From JAUZPB01 sp037140715 (lineage in GTDB: Bacteria; Bacteroidota; Ignavibacteria; Ignavibacteriales; SURF-24), in assembly GCA_037140715.1 (NCBI GenBank), contig JBAXDX010000096.1:1-10765 (forward strand): DNA of 10,765 bases, written 5' to 3'. The position numbers were made by a program, and so were the translations under genes. Of this stretch, positions 1 through 8,800 are shown one piece after another; the first letter of the stretch is position 1; each line of letters opens with the position of its first letter. The notes below the pieces were generated by a model. The model was not told the origin of the DNA and did not search any database. It worked only from the letters and a program-made list of their open reading frames with translations.

Positions 1-3
1 AAA

Positions 4-34
4 GCCCTGTAAGGGCGCAATATGGTGTTAACAC
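4..34. repeat. REP-like double palindrome at the left edge
   Basis: The sequence shows GCCCT-GTA-AGGGC at 4-16, a 5-bp hairpin with a 3-nt loop, followed eight bases later by a perfect 10-bp palindrome, GTGTTAACAC, at 25-34. Short hairpins of the GCCCTGTAAGGGC type recur as dispersed extragenic palindromes in many Bacteroidota-related genomes, often mobilised by RAYT (Y1-type) transposases; that is recalled knowledge. Only one copy is visible here and the element may begin before the window, so calling it a repeat is an inference. No transposase gene lies in the window. Confidence 0.4.
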
Positions 35-270
35 TCCTGAGCATAACCTTATTTCTGCCTGTTTTCGCATTATTTATTCACCTATAAAAAATAATTTATA
101 TTTTTTTTCAGCCGGACTATTGCTTTTTCAGGAATAAATGACTAATTTTGTTGTAGCAGTATTTCAGAAATCCGGTGCAACAGCCACAGGCTTTCGGAAT
201 TACGGTTAGTTCTTAACAAATCATTGTTTTTGTGTTGCAGTTAAAGTTTCATTGAAAATCTAAAAATATT

Positions 271-276
271 AGGAGG
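271..276 (+). promoter_or_regulatory. Strong Shine-Dalgarno site that fixes the start of the 171-aa gene
   Basis: AGGAGG is a full match to the anti-Shine-Dalgarno core. It lies 5 nt before ATG 282 but only 2 nt before the in-frame GTG 279, so ATG 282 is the better start. It is the strongest ribosome-binding site in the window, and it supports the reality of an otherwise unrecognised gene. I see no convincing promoter hexamers upstream of it. Confidence 0.8.
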
Positions 277-281
277 ATGTG

Positions 282-797
282 ATGGAGAGTAACTGGAGTC
301 ATTTTCTGGATAATACATTTGAGATATCCACAAGAGGTAGCAGGAAACTTATGTTTAGTTTCGCAATGGATTTAGACGGAAAGCTTTCAGCTTTTCCTGA
401 TGATGTGTTTATTAAGACAAACTATGATGAATTTCACACGAAATTCACGGCTTACTGGTCGAAATTCAGCAACTATAACCTGTCTAAAGGTTCCCTTCGT
501 TCCTCTACTGTAGCAGTATCAAGACTTTTCAGCGATTTAAGCCCGAAACAGATTACAGCAATCGATGTAGCTGTTCAGTCGGTTTTCTCTTACGAAACAC
601 CCGAATATGCAGGTCTGTTTCCTGAAGGGCATAAACCTTTCTATTCAGGCGAAAGAGCCTTACGCCTGACTGCCCTGAAAGTATTACAGGCAGCAATGCT
701 TGAGTATCCCGATTTGGCTGAGGCATCTAACATTGTGTTAGTTATCGCCAATGAACTCGAATTACAAATGTCAAACCAAAGCAAAAAACATGAATAA
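282..797 (+). CDS. Hypothetical protein, 171 aa, first gene of a coupled pair
   Basis: I do not recognise this protein. It is 171 residues long and looks soluble, with no signal peptide or transmembrane segment. The N-terminal half (about 1-65) is rich in aromatic residues (several Phe, Trp and Tyr, for example around 45-64). From about 73 to 103 it looks helical, and a segment at about 124-162 (containing ERALRLTALKVLQAAM) looks strongly amphipathic and helical; the tail is polar (SNQSKKHE). The start is ATG 282, chosen because AGGAGG at 271-276 sits 5 nt upstream; an in-frame GTG at 279 is too close. The TAA stop at 795-797 is directly followed by the next gene's ATG, so the two are probably an operon acting in one process. 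Strong translation signals, an open frame of normal composition and the coupling argue for a real gene. Function is unknown; a mainly helical partner of the downstream beta-rich protein is an inference. Confidence 0.85.
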   Translation: MESNWSHFLDNTFEISTRGSRKLMFSFAMDLDGKLSAFPDDVFIKTNYDEFHTKFTAYWSKFSNYNLSKGSLRSSTVAVSRLFSDLSPKQITAIDVAVQSVFSYETPEYAGLFPEGHKPFYSGERALRLTALKVLQAAMLEYPDLAEASNIVLVIANELELQMSNQSKKHE

Positions 798-1247
798 ATG
801 ATTACAGCAGCTAAGGAACTGGAAAAAGAGCGCGTCAGTCTGGCTACGTATATTTATAAAATGTTAGGTACTTTTATGGGCAAATATTCTGATGATCCCT
901 CAGAAATATGCAGATTTTTCAACTTTAACATGCTGAAAAACCCGGCTCCTGAAAAAGAAACAGAGTTCGGAGGCGAAGTAGAGGCTGGTAAGACTGTTAC
1001 CATAGTACAAAGCAATTTTAATAAAGACAGTATATTCACAATAGAGAATACAGGTCCGACCGATCTCAAATTCTGTCTTGCCGAGAATGCCGATGAAGAA
1101 ACTCCGAATCAGGGGGTAACAGTTCAGCCAGGCATGATGGTAGATATAACGGGTATGGATTTAGGGAATTTCATTTTTAAATTCTTTAACGTAAAAAACC
1201 TGAATACGGCGGGGCCCGGAAGCTATCTTGTTACGTTAATCGACTAA
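798..1247 (+). CDS. Hypothetical protein, 149 aa, helical N-terminus plus beta-rich domain
   Basis: I do not recognise this protein. Residues about 1-30 look helical and charged (AAKELEKERVSLATYIYKML). Residues about 55-149 look like an all-beta sandwich: alternating hydrophobic strands with turns such as VEAGKTVTIV, FTIENTGPTDLKF and VTVQPGMMVDITG, and a final strand SYLVTLI reaching almost to the C-terminus. There is no signal peptide or transmembrane helix, so a cytoplasmic location is likely. Cysteines occur at 39 and 93. The ATG follows the upstream TAA with no spacer and no Shine-Dalgarno site of its own is visible, which fits translational coupling by a ribosome terminating on the upstream gene. 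Beta-sandwich modules of this style occur in binding, structural and phage-like proteins, but nothing here decides between these. That the ORF is a gene is fairly sure; its role is unknown. Confidence 0.85.
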   Translation: MITAAKELEKERVSLATYIYKMLGTFMGKYSDDPSEICRFFNFNMLKNPAPEKETEFGGEVEAGKTVTIVQSNFNKDSIFTIENTGPTDLKFCLAENADEETPNQGVTVQPGMMVDITGMDLGNFIFKFFNVKNLNTAGPGSYLVTLID

Positions 1248-1275
1248 GTACGTCATGGATTAAGCTGTCGTTGCG

Positions 1276-1491
1276 ATGGGAACTGTTAAGCGGATTATTT
1301 TCGGAGGGCTTGCTGTTTCTGTCCTGGTTTTATTTCCATTAAATATCAACTGTAAAATACGAGCCGGTTCTGATGACAGGCTGGTTTCTACATTAATCAA
1401 CAGAATAAAAAAAGCATGGGTGCATAATGCGCAGATGTATGATATAATACTCATTTCATACAGCAACGTATTTACACCCATGCCAGTTTAA
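1276..1491 (+). CDS. Doubtful small ORF, 71 aa, hydrophobic N-terminus
   Basis: An open frame starts 28 nt after the 149-aa gene, in the same direction. It encodes KR at residues 5-6, then a hydrophobic stretch (about 7-23), then a polar, basic part (about 27-52) that could be helical. This would suit a signal anchor or leader peptide. The stop is 23 nt before a stem-loop terminator, so the frame would be the natural last gene of the plus-strand unit. Against it: no Shine-Dalgarno site precedes the ATG, the frame is short, and a similar-length frame exists on the other strand (1260-1481) with no better support. The surrounding 1248-1610 interval contains otherwise only the terminator. It could be a real small membrane protein, a degraded gene end or chance. 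Confidence 0.3.
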   Translation: MGTVKRIIFGGLAVSVLVLFPLNINCKIRAGSDDRLVSTLINRIKKAWVHNAQMYDIILISYSNVFTPMPV

Positions 1492-1514
1492 CCAGGGTAG
1501 AAAGTTAAGTTTAT

Positions 1515-1544
1515 AAAAGGGTTGCCGGAAGCGAACCCTTTTTT
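1515..1544. terminator. Stem-loop with U-run between convergent transcripts
   Basis: AAAAGGGTT (1515-1523) pairs perfectly with AACCCTTTT (1534-1542) around a 10-nt loop; two further G-C pairs are possible inside the loop with one bulged G. On the plus strand it ends in six T (1539-1544), the classic intrinsic terminator form, 23 nt after the 71-aa ORF. Read on the minus strand the same stem ends TTTTATAAACTT, a poorer U-tract, and lies 68 nt downstream of the rpoC stop. It therefore probably ends the plus-strand unit and may serve rpoC too. No other hairpin is visible between it and the end of rpoC. Confidence 0.75.
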
Positions 1545-1610
1545 AACTTTTAATTACCCTTTTCTCCTTATTCTCTTTCCATTTACTGATTTTGACCTGA
1601 GATTAAGGTT

Positions 1611-4600
1611 CTATACAACTATTGGCTCTGCGGAAACAGCTTTTTCCTTTTCCGGTTCATCCCCTTTCAAAAGTATCTTCTTATATTTCTTTAAGCCTGT
1701 ACCTGCAGGTATCAAATGCCCCATCACTACATTCTCTTTAAGGCCTATTAACCTGTCAGTTTTTGCTTCGGTTGTTGCATTTGTTAATACCTTGGTTGTC
1801 TCCTGGAAAGAAGCAGCTGAAATAAAGCTGTCCGTAGATAATGCGGCCTGTGTTATTCCAAGCAAAACATGCTCAAATGTCGCAGGGTCAGCATCTCTTG
1901 ATTCCATCTGTTTTTTTCCTTTTCTAAGCAATTCGTTATTGATTTCTCTTAATTTACTTCTTAGAATCAATTGTCCGGCTTTTAATTTAGAATTCCCCGC
2001 ATCAATGATATAACACGACTGTTTAATTTTTTCATTTTCCTCGTTAAATTCAATTCTGTCAACAAGGTCCTCTTCAATAAACTTTGTATCTCCGGAAAAA
2101 ACAATTTTTAATTTTTGAAGCATCTGCCGAACAATAACTTCGATATGCTTATCATTAATCTTTACACCCTGCAGGCGATATACATCCTGAATTTCGTTCA
2201 CAAGATATTCCTGTACAGAATTAGTACCTTTTATCTTCAGAATATCATGTGGATCAATTGGTCCGTCAGTAATTTTTTCACCGACAGGTATTTCATCTCC
2301 CTCCTGAACCAAAATATGCTTACCATATTGAATTGAATAGACCTTTTCATACGACTGGTCTGGAGCAAGAACTATAATTTCCCTTGCACCTTTTTTACGG
2401 GCACCAAATTTAACAGTACCTTCAATCTCCGCTACGGTAGCCGGATCATGAGGACTCCGTGCCTCAAATAATTCAGTTACTCTGGGTAAGCCGCCTGTAA
2501 TATCGCGGGATTTAGTCGCAGACTTTGATATTTTGGCCAGAATCGTACCAGCCTGAACCTGTTCATTTTCATCAACAGAAATATATGACCTGGTAGGAAT
2601 ATTAAACATTTTCTTATTGCCATGAGCATCCATGATTAAGATACTCGGAGTCAGCGTCTTGTCTTTTGATTCTATAACAACTTTTTGCACATGCCCTGTC
2701 TGTTCATCTGTTACCTGTTGCATAGTTACATTATCTACAAGATCAACAAAGCTGGCCCTGCCAGGGATATCAGTTAATACTACCGAGTTATACGGATCGT
2801 GATTATACAATGGAGTTCCTTTAACAATATGCTGACCATCTTCAATTCTTAATTCCGAACCATAAGGGACTTCATATTTCTTTACCTGTCTGTTATCTTT
2901 ATCAATAATACTTAAAACGCCACGTCTGCCAATAACAACTTTAACATCGCCAAAATAATCAGTTTTATTTACATAATTAACTCTTTCAAACTGGGCAAGA
3001 CCTTCAACTGTTGAATCAACCTGCGACTGACTTGCAATACGGGAGGAAGTTCCGCCAAGATGGAAAGTTCTTAAAGTCAGCTGCGTGCCCGGCTCGCCAA
3101 TTGACTGAGCCGCAACTATACCGACTGCTTCTCCAATTTCAACTAATTTTCCATTTGTAAGATTTCGTCCATAGCATTTAGCACAGACTCCTCTTTTTGA
3201 TTCACAGGTTAAAACAGTTCTGATATAAACAGAATCTATATTCGCATCTTCAATACGTTCAGCAATACTTTCGTTAATTAATTCACCAGCGCCAACGATT
3301 ATTTTATCTGTTCTTGGATCAAAAACATCTTCCTGCACTACCCTTCCTGTAATCCTTTCGCCAAGCGACTCTCTTTCAAGTTCAATATCTTTCAAAGCTG
3401 TTACAGCCACACCGCGGATGGTAGAACAATCTATCTCAGATATTATAACATCCTGCGCAACATCGCACAGTCTGCGCGTTAAATATCCGGCATCGGCAGT
3501 CTTCAATGCTGTATCAGCTAAACCTTTACGCGCTCCATGTGTCGATATAAAGTACTCGAGGACTGATAAACCTTCCCTAAAGTTTGCAACAATAGGATTT
3601 TCAATAATTTCTCCCGACTGGCCAGTTAAACTCTTTTGTGGTTTCATCATTAAGCCTCTCATTCCTGCCAACTGACGCACTTGTTCCTGCGAACCTCTGG
3701 CGCCGGAGTCAACCATCATGTGAAGAGAATTAAAGCCATTTTGATCTGAACGAAGTTTTTCCATTAAAGACTTAGCCACATTATTTGTAGTATGAGTCCA
3801 TACGTCAATGATTTTATTATAACGTTCCGCGTCAGTAATAACGCCCTGTTCATGCTCATTTAAGATATCAGAAACTTTTTTATTTGAGTCCTGTATTAAC
3901 TTAACCTTTTCTTCAGGTATTATCATATCTGCAAAGCTGACTGACAAACCTCCGGCAGTTGAGTATCTAAAACCTAATTCTTTTAAATCATCCAAAAAGT
4001 TAGCTGTAACTTTATTGCCAAGTTTTATAAACATTTTATATATAAAGCCGCTAAAAATCTTTTTAACCAACAGTTCATTAAGATAGCCCATTTCTACAGG
4101 AACAATTCTGTTAAAAATTACCCTGCCAACAGTTGTATCGATTATTTTGTTATTTAACCTGACTTTAATTCTTGCATGCAGATCAACAACTCTCGCATCA
4201 TAAGCAATAATGACTTCTTCCGAAGAGCCAAAAATCATATTCTCGCCTTTGACGCCCTCTTTAACTTTTGTTAAATAATAACAACCCAGGACTATATCCT
4301 GAGTTGGAATTACAATCGGGCTGCCATTTTGAGGCGACAAAATATTATGACTGCTCAGCATTAATAAAGCAGCCTCAAGCTGAGCCTCATACGATAACGG
4401 GATATGCACAGCCATTTGATCGCCGTCAAAATCAGCATTGAATGCAGTACAAACCATAGGATGTAACTGAATAGCTTTTCCATCAATTAACAAAGGCTGG
4501 AAAGCTTGTATTCCAAGTCTGTGCAAAGTTGGAGCTCTATTAAGTAAAATGGGGTGCCCGTCTATAATATTCTCCAGTATTGACCAAATAATTGAATCTT

Positions 4601-5843
4601 TCCTGTCAACTACTTTTCTCGCGCTCTTAACAGTCTTATTATGACCTCTTTCAATAAGCTTGCGAATAATGAAAGGCTTGAATAATTCAACGGCCATATC
4701 CTTAGGCAATCCGCATTGATGTAACTTCAATTCAGGACCAACAACAATAACGGAACGCCCAGAATAATCAACACGCTTTCCTAACAAATTCTGTCGGAAC
4801 CGCCCCTGTTTACCCTTAAGCATATCGCTTAAAGATTTAAGAGGTCTGTTACTATCACTCCTGACAGCATTCCCGCGTCTTGAATTATCAAAAAGAGCAT
4901 CAACAGCTTCCTGAAGCATTCTTTTTTCATTTCTTAGAATAACTTCAGGAGCTTTTATGTCTATTAATCTCTTTAACCTGTTATTTCTTATTATGACGCG
5001 CCTGTAAAGGTCATTCAGATCACTGGTAGCGAACCTGCCGCCTTCAAGAGGCACAAGCGGTCTTAACTCCGGAGGAATTACCGGGATAACACTAAGTATC
5101 ATCCATTCCGGTTTGTTTAAAACCTTTTCCTCACTTTCCCGGAAAGCTTCCAGAACTCTTAATCTTTTAAGCGCGTCAGTTTTTTTCTGCTGCGAAGTTT
5201 CAACCTTTACCTGCTCTCTAAGCTCCTGAAACACTTCGTCAACATTGGTTCGTTTTAAAAGCTCTTTTATTGCTTCTCCGCCAATTTTGGCAACGAATTT
5301 TTTAGGATCATCATCTTCTAATTTTTCATTTCCTGCCGGTAAAGAATATAATATTTCAAAATACTGATCTTCTGAAATTAAATCCTTTAGACTAAGACCG
5401 GTCGGACCCGGATTTATAACAACATACGATTCATAATAAATTATCTTCTCCAACTCTTTCGTTGTCATTCCAATAATATTGCCAATCTTTGAAGGCAATG
5501 CCCTGAAAAACCAGATATGAACAACAGGAACAGCGAGTGAGATATGTCCCATTCTTTCGCGCCTGACTGACTTCTGCGTTACTTCAACGCCACATCGGTC
5601 GCATACAATTCCTTTGTACCTTATTCTTTTATATTTTCCACAGTGGCACTCCCAGTCCTTAATTGGGCCAAATATTTTCTCACAAAAAAGACCATCTTTT
5701 TCAGGTCTGAAAGACCTGTAATTTATTGTTTCGGGTTTTGTAATCTCGCCATGTGATCTTGATAATATATCATCCGGGCTGGCCAAACTTATTGTAATTG
5801 TATTTATTGACTTCATCGCATTTTCTTGAACTCTATAAGGCAT
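1611..5843 (-). CDS. rpoC: DNA-directed RNA polymerase subunit beta'
   Basis: This is the largest catalytic subunit of RNA polymerase, which with beta, two alpha subunits and omega forms the core enzyme that synthesises RNA. It has 1410 residues, close to the E. coli length. The N-terminal zinc site is C66, C68, C81, C84. The conserved QNLLGKRVDYSGRSVIVVGPE block starts at 351. The catalytic loop NADFDGDQMAVH is at 469-480, with Mg-binding D471, D473 and D475. The bridge helix spans about 750-785. The second zinc site is C806, C880, C887, C890. The trigger loop is around 916-931, with R925 and H928 matching E. coli R933 and H936 and Leu924 in place of the usual Met. A long insertion follows the trigger loop (about 934-1110), aligning by eye with E. 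coli SI3. The C-terminal block ISAASFQETTKVL begins at 1341. The start is supported by AAGGGAG at 5849-5855, 5 nt upstream; Met10 lacks such a site. The gene follows rpoB after 40 nt and is clearly co-transcribed. Confidence 0.99.
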   Translation of the reverse strand: MPYRVQENAMKSINTITISLASPDDILSRSHGEITKPETINYRSFRPEKDGLFCEKIFGPIKDWECHCGKYKRIRYKGIVCDRCGVEVTQKSVRRERMGHISLAVPVVHIWFFRALPSKIGNIIGMTTKELEKIIYYESYVVINPGPTGLSLKDLISEDQYFEILYSLPAGNEKLEDDDPKKFVAKIGGEAIKELLKRTNVDEVFQELREQVKVETSQQKKTDALKRLRVLEAFRESEEKVLNKPEWMILSVIPVIPPELRPLVPLEGGRFATSDLNDLYRRVIIRNNRLKRLIDIKAPEVILRNEKRMLQEAVDALFDNSRRGNAVRSDSNRPLKSLSDMLKGKQGRFRQNLLGKRVDYSGRSVIVVGPELKLHQCGLPKDMAVELFKPFIIRKLIERGHNKTVKSARKVVDRKDSIIWSILENIIDGHPILLNRAPTLHRLGIQAFQPLLIDGKAIQLHPMVCTAFNADFDGDQMAVHIPLSYEAQLEAALLMLSSHNILSPQNGSPIVIPTQDIVLGCYYLTKVKEGVKGENMIFGSSEEVIIAYDARVVDLHARIKVRLNNKIIDTTVGRVIFNRIVPVEMGYLNELLVKKIFSGFIYKMFIKLGNKVTANFLDDLKELGFRYSTAGGLSVSFADMIIPEEKVKLIQDSNKKVSDILNEHEQGVITDAERYNKIIDVWTHTTNNVAKSLMEKLRSDQNGFNSLHMMVDSGARGSQEQVRQLAGMRGLMMKPQKSLTGQSGEIIENPIVANFREGLSVLEYFISTHGARKGLADTALKTADAGYLTRRLCDVAQDVIISEIDCSTIRGVAVTALKDIELERESLGERITGRVVQEDVFDPRTDKIIVGAGELINESIAERIEDANIDSVYIRTVLTCESKRGVCAKCYGRNLTNGKLVEIGEAVGIVAAQSIGEPGTQLTLRTFHLGGTSSRIASQSQVDSTVEGLAQFERVNYVNKTDYFGDVKVVIGRRGVLSIIDKDNRQVKKYEVPYGSELRIEDGQHIVKGTPLYNHDPYNSVVLTDIPGRASFVDLVDNVTMQQVTDEQTGHVQKVVIESKDKTLTPSILIMDAHGNKKMFNIPTRSYISVDENEQVQAGTILAKISKSATKSRDITGGLPRVTELFEARSPHDPATVAEIEGTVKFGARKKGAREIIVLAPDQSYEKVYSIQYGKHILVQEGDEIPVGEKITDGPIDPHDILKIKGTNSVQEYLVNEIQDVYRLQGVKINDKHIEVIVRQMLQKLKIVFSGDTKFIEEDLVDRIEFNEENEKIKQSCYIIDAGNSKLKAGQLILRSKLREINNELLRKGKKQMESRDADPATFEHVLLGITQAALSTDSFISAASFQETTKVLTNATTEAKTDRLIGLKENVVMGHLIPAGTGLKKYKKILLKGDEPEKEKAVSAEPIVV

Positions 5844-5883
5844 GTTTTCTCCCTTTTTCTAAGTGAAAATAAACTACTTCTAA

Positions 5884-8800
5884 TTAATTAATCTTAATAT
5901 CAAGACCTAAGCCCTGAAGTTCTTTAATCAGAACATTGAAAGATTCCGGAACATTTGGTTCCATTAGATTTTCACCTTTAACTATTGATTCATACGTTTT
6001 CGCACGACCAGCTACATCATCACTTTTAACTGTTAATATTTCCTGTAAAATATGAGCGGCCCCATATCCTTCAAGAGCCCAGACCTCCATTTCTCCAAAT
6101 CTCTGACCGCCAAACTGCGCTTTACCGCCGAGAGGCTGCTGAGTAATTAAAGAGTATGGTCCAATTGAACGGGCATGAATTTTATCATCTACCATATGAC
6201 CAAGCTTAAGCATATAGATATAACCACATGTTACTTTTTGATGAAACTTGTCGCCGCTTCGTCCATCATATAATACTGTTTTGCTACCTAAATCTAAATT
6301 AGCTTTACTCAAATATGCTTCGATATCTTCTACTCTGGCGCCATCAAATATCGGGGTTGCAAATTTAACTCCAAGCTTCTTTCCGACCCAGCCCAAAGCG
6401 GTTTCATATAACTGACCCAGATTCATTCGGGAAGGAACACCAAGTGGATTCAGGACAATATCTACCGGAGTACCATCTTCAAGAAATGGCATATCTTCCA
6501 TAGCAACTATCTTAGCAACCACACCTTTATTGCCATGTCGCCCTGCCATTTTATCCCCAACAGACAATTTCCTTTTTTTAGCTACATAAACCTTTGCTAA
6601 CTGGACTATCCCCGGAGGCAACTCATCCCCGCTTTGAATTTTTATTTTTTCTCTCTTATACTCTTCTTCAATTACACCTAACGCTTCAAAATAATTTTCA
6701 TAAAGCTTTTTAATCAAATCATTGATTTTTTTTGTTTCAAACCAATCGATAGTATAATCAAGTTTTGAAATATCATCCAGTCCTACAAATGTTGATTCTT
6801 TGATTGTAGTTCCATTACGAATAACTACACTTCCATCATAATCTTTAATCCCTGGAGTTGTGTAACCAAGACAGATTTTAACAATCTTATCAATCAGTTT
6901 ATTATATAAATCCTGTCTGCTTTTCTTGGAACTATGATCCAGAGTATCCATCTGTTTTTTTTTTATTTTTTCAGCTTCAGCTTCTTTTCTCTTTCTGCTA
7001 AATAATCTGGTTTTAATAACTGTTCCTTTTAAGCCGGGAGTAGCTTTTAACGAAGCGTCCTTAACATCTCCGGCTTTATCGCCAAAAATTGCCTTTAGAA
7101 GTTTCTCCTCCGGCGTTGGGTCTGTCTCTCCTTTAGGAGTAATCTTGCCAATAAGTATATCACCTTCTTTAACCTCAGCGCCTTCACGGATAATTCCATT
7201 TTCATCGAGGTTCATAGTAGCTTCCTCACTAACATTTGGGATATCCCGGGTTAATTCTTCTTCTCCACGTTTAGTTTCTCTAACCTGAAGCTCAAATTCT
7301 TCAATATGGATTGAAGTATAAATATCCTCACTTACTACACGTTCACTAATAACAATAGCATCTTCAAAGTTATATCCTCTCCATGGCATAAAAGCAACAA
7401 GAACATTGCGACCCAGTGCAAGTTCGCCATTATCAATCGCAGGTCCATCAGCAATAACTTCTCCTTTTTTTACCTTTGCCCCCTGTATAACAATAGGCTT
7501 TTGATTAATACATGTTTCCTGATTAGTTCCGGAGAACTTAGTTAACCTGTATTCAACTGTTCGCGCCTCTTCAAAGGTTGTAAGAGCTTCCGTACTATTT
7601 GGATTTATATCATATCGTATAATAATTTTCCGTGCATCGACATATTCTGCGACACCATCATCCTCTGCCACGATAACCCCGCGTGAATCAACGGCAATCT
7701 TACCTTCAAGTCCTGTTCCTACGATAGGAGCTTCAGGTCGTAAAAGTGGAACTGCCTGACGTTGCATGTTTGATCCCATTAAGGCTCTGTTAGCATCATC
7801 ATGCTCCAGAAATGGAATTAATGCAGCAGCAGCACTTACTATTTGAGCCGGAGCAACATCCATGTACTGGATTTGTGAAGGAGGAGATACCGGGAATTCC
7901 CCTTTGTTTCGACATTTTACACGGTCACTAACAAAATTCCCCTGCTCGTCAGTAATTGCATTTGCCTGTGCTATAGTAAAAGCATCTTCCTGATCCGCAC
8001 TTAAATATTCAACTTCATTAGAAACTCTGCCATTCGACACTTTTTTATAAGGTGTTTCAAGGAAGCCATATTTATTAGCTCTTGAATATATTGTAAGCGA
8101 AGAAATAAGTCCAATATTTGGACCTTCAGGAGTTTCGATAGGACACAAACGACCATAATGTGAATGATGAACGTCTCTGACTTCAAATCCGGCTCTTTCT
8201 CTGGTCAGTCCGCCTGGTCCTAAGGCTGATATTCTTCTTTTATGAGTCAGTTCAGCAAGTGGATTCGTTTGATCCATAAACTGGGATAATTGATTTGTAC
8301 CAAAAAAAGCATTTATAACACTACTAATTGTTCTTGCATTAACTAAATCCTGTGGCTGGAAATTTTCACTATCCCGCATATTCATTCTTTCTTTGATTGT
8401 CCGTGACATTCTTGCCAAACCAACATTGTACTGCTGACCTAATTGTTCGCCAACTGTCCTGACTCTTCTATTTCCTAAATGATCAATGTCATCTATATTA
8501 AAATTACCAACTTTTAATTTTATAATATATTTCATGATTGCGACAATATCTTCAACAGTAAGAATAGTAACGTTCGATGGAATATCAAGCTGAAGTTTGT
8601 CATTCATCCTGAAACGACCTACTTCCCCAAGATCATAACGTTTATCGTTAAAAAATAATTTTTCAATCAATCCGGCGGCTGTATCTACATCCGGGGCTTC
8701 ACCGGATCGCAACTGTCTGTATATCGCATATAAAGCCTCCTCTTTTGTTCTTGAGGCATCCTTTTTAATTGTATTTATTATTAAATCCTGATCCGGAGAT

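Noticed and set aside
83..108. AT-only hairpin TATAAA/TTTATA followed by eight T
   Set aside because: The stem has no G-C pair and would be too weak for a confident intrinsic terminator; it could be the end of a gene left of the window, but this cannot be shown.
176..239. TGCAACA/TGTTGCA 7-bp inverted repeat upstream of the first plus-strand gene
   Set aside because: Short, with a 50-nt loop and no supporting structure; likely chance.
1260..1481. 73-codon minus-strand ORF downstream of rpoC
   Set aside because: No ribosome-binding site, overlaps the plus-strand ORF, and lies beyond the probable terminator of the operon.
1414..1483. Perfect 9-bp inverted repeat GCATGGGTG/CACCCATGC with a 52-nt loop, plus a nested GTATGA/TCATAC
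   Set aside because: A 9-bp match within 60 nt is expected a few times by chance in 10 kb, the loop is long, and no target-site duplication or terminator run is visible.
1522..2013. 163-codon plus-strand ORF antisense to the end of rpoC
   Set aside because: It is a shadow of rpoC codon usage; it overlaps the terminator and has no ribosome-binding site.
5844..5883. Possible regulatory element in the rpoB-rpoC gap
   Set aside because: Only the rpoC ribosome-binding site is recognisable in these 40 nt; no hairpin.
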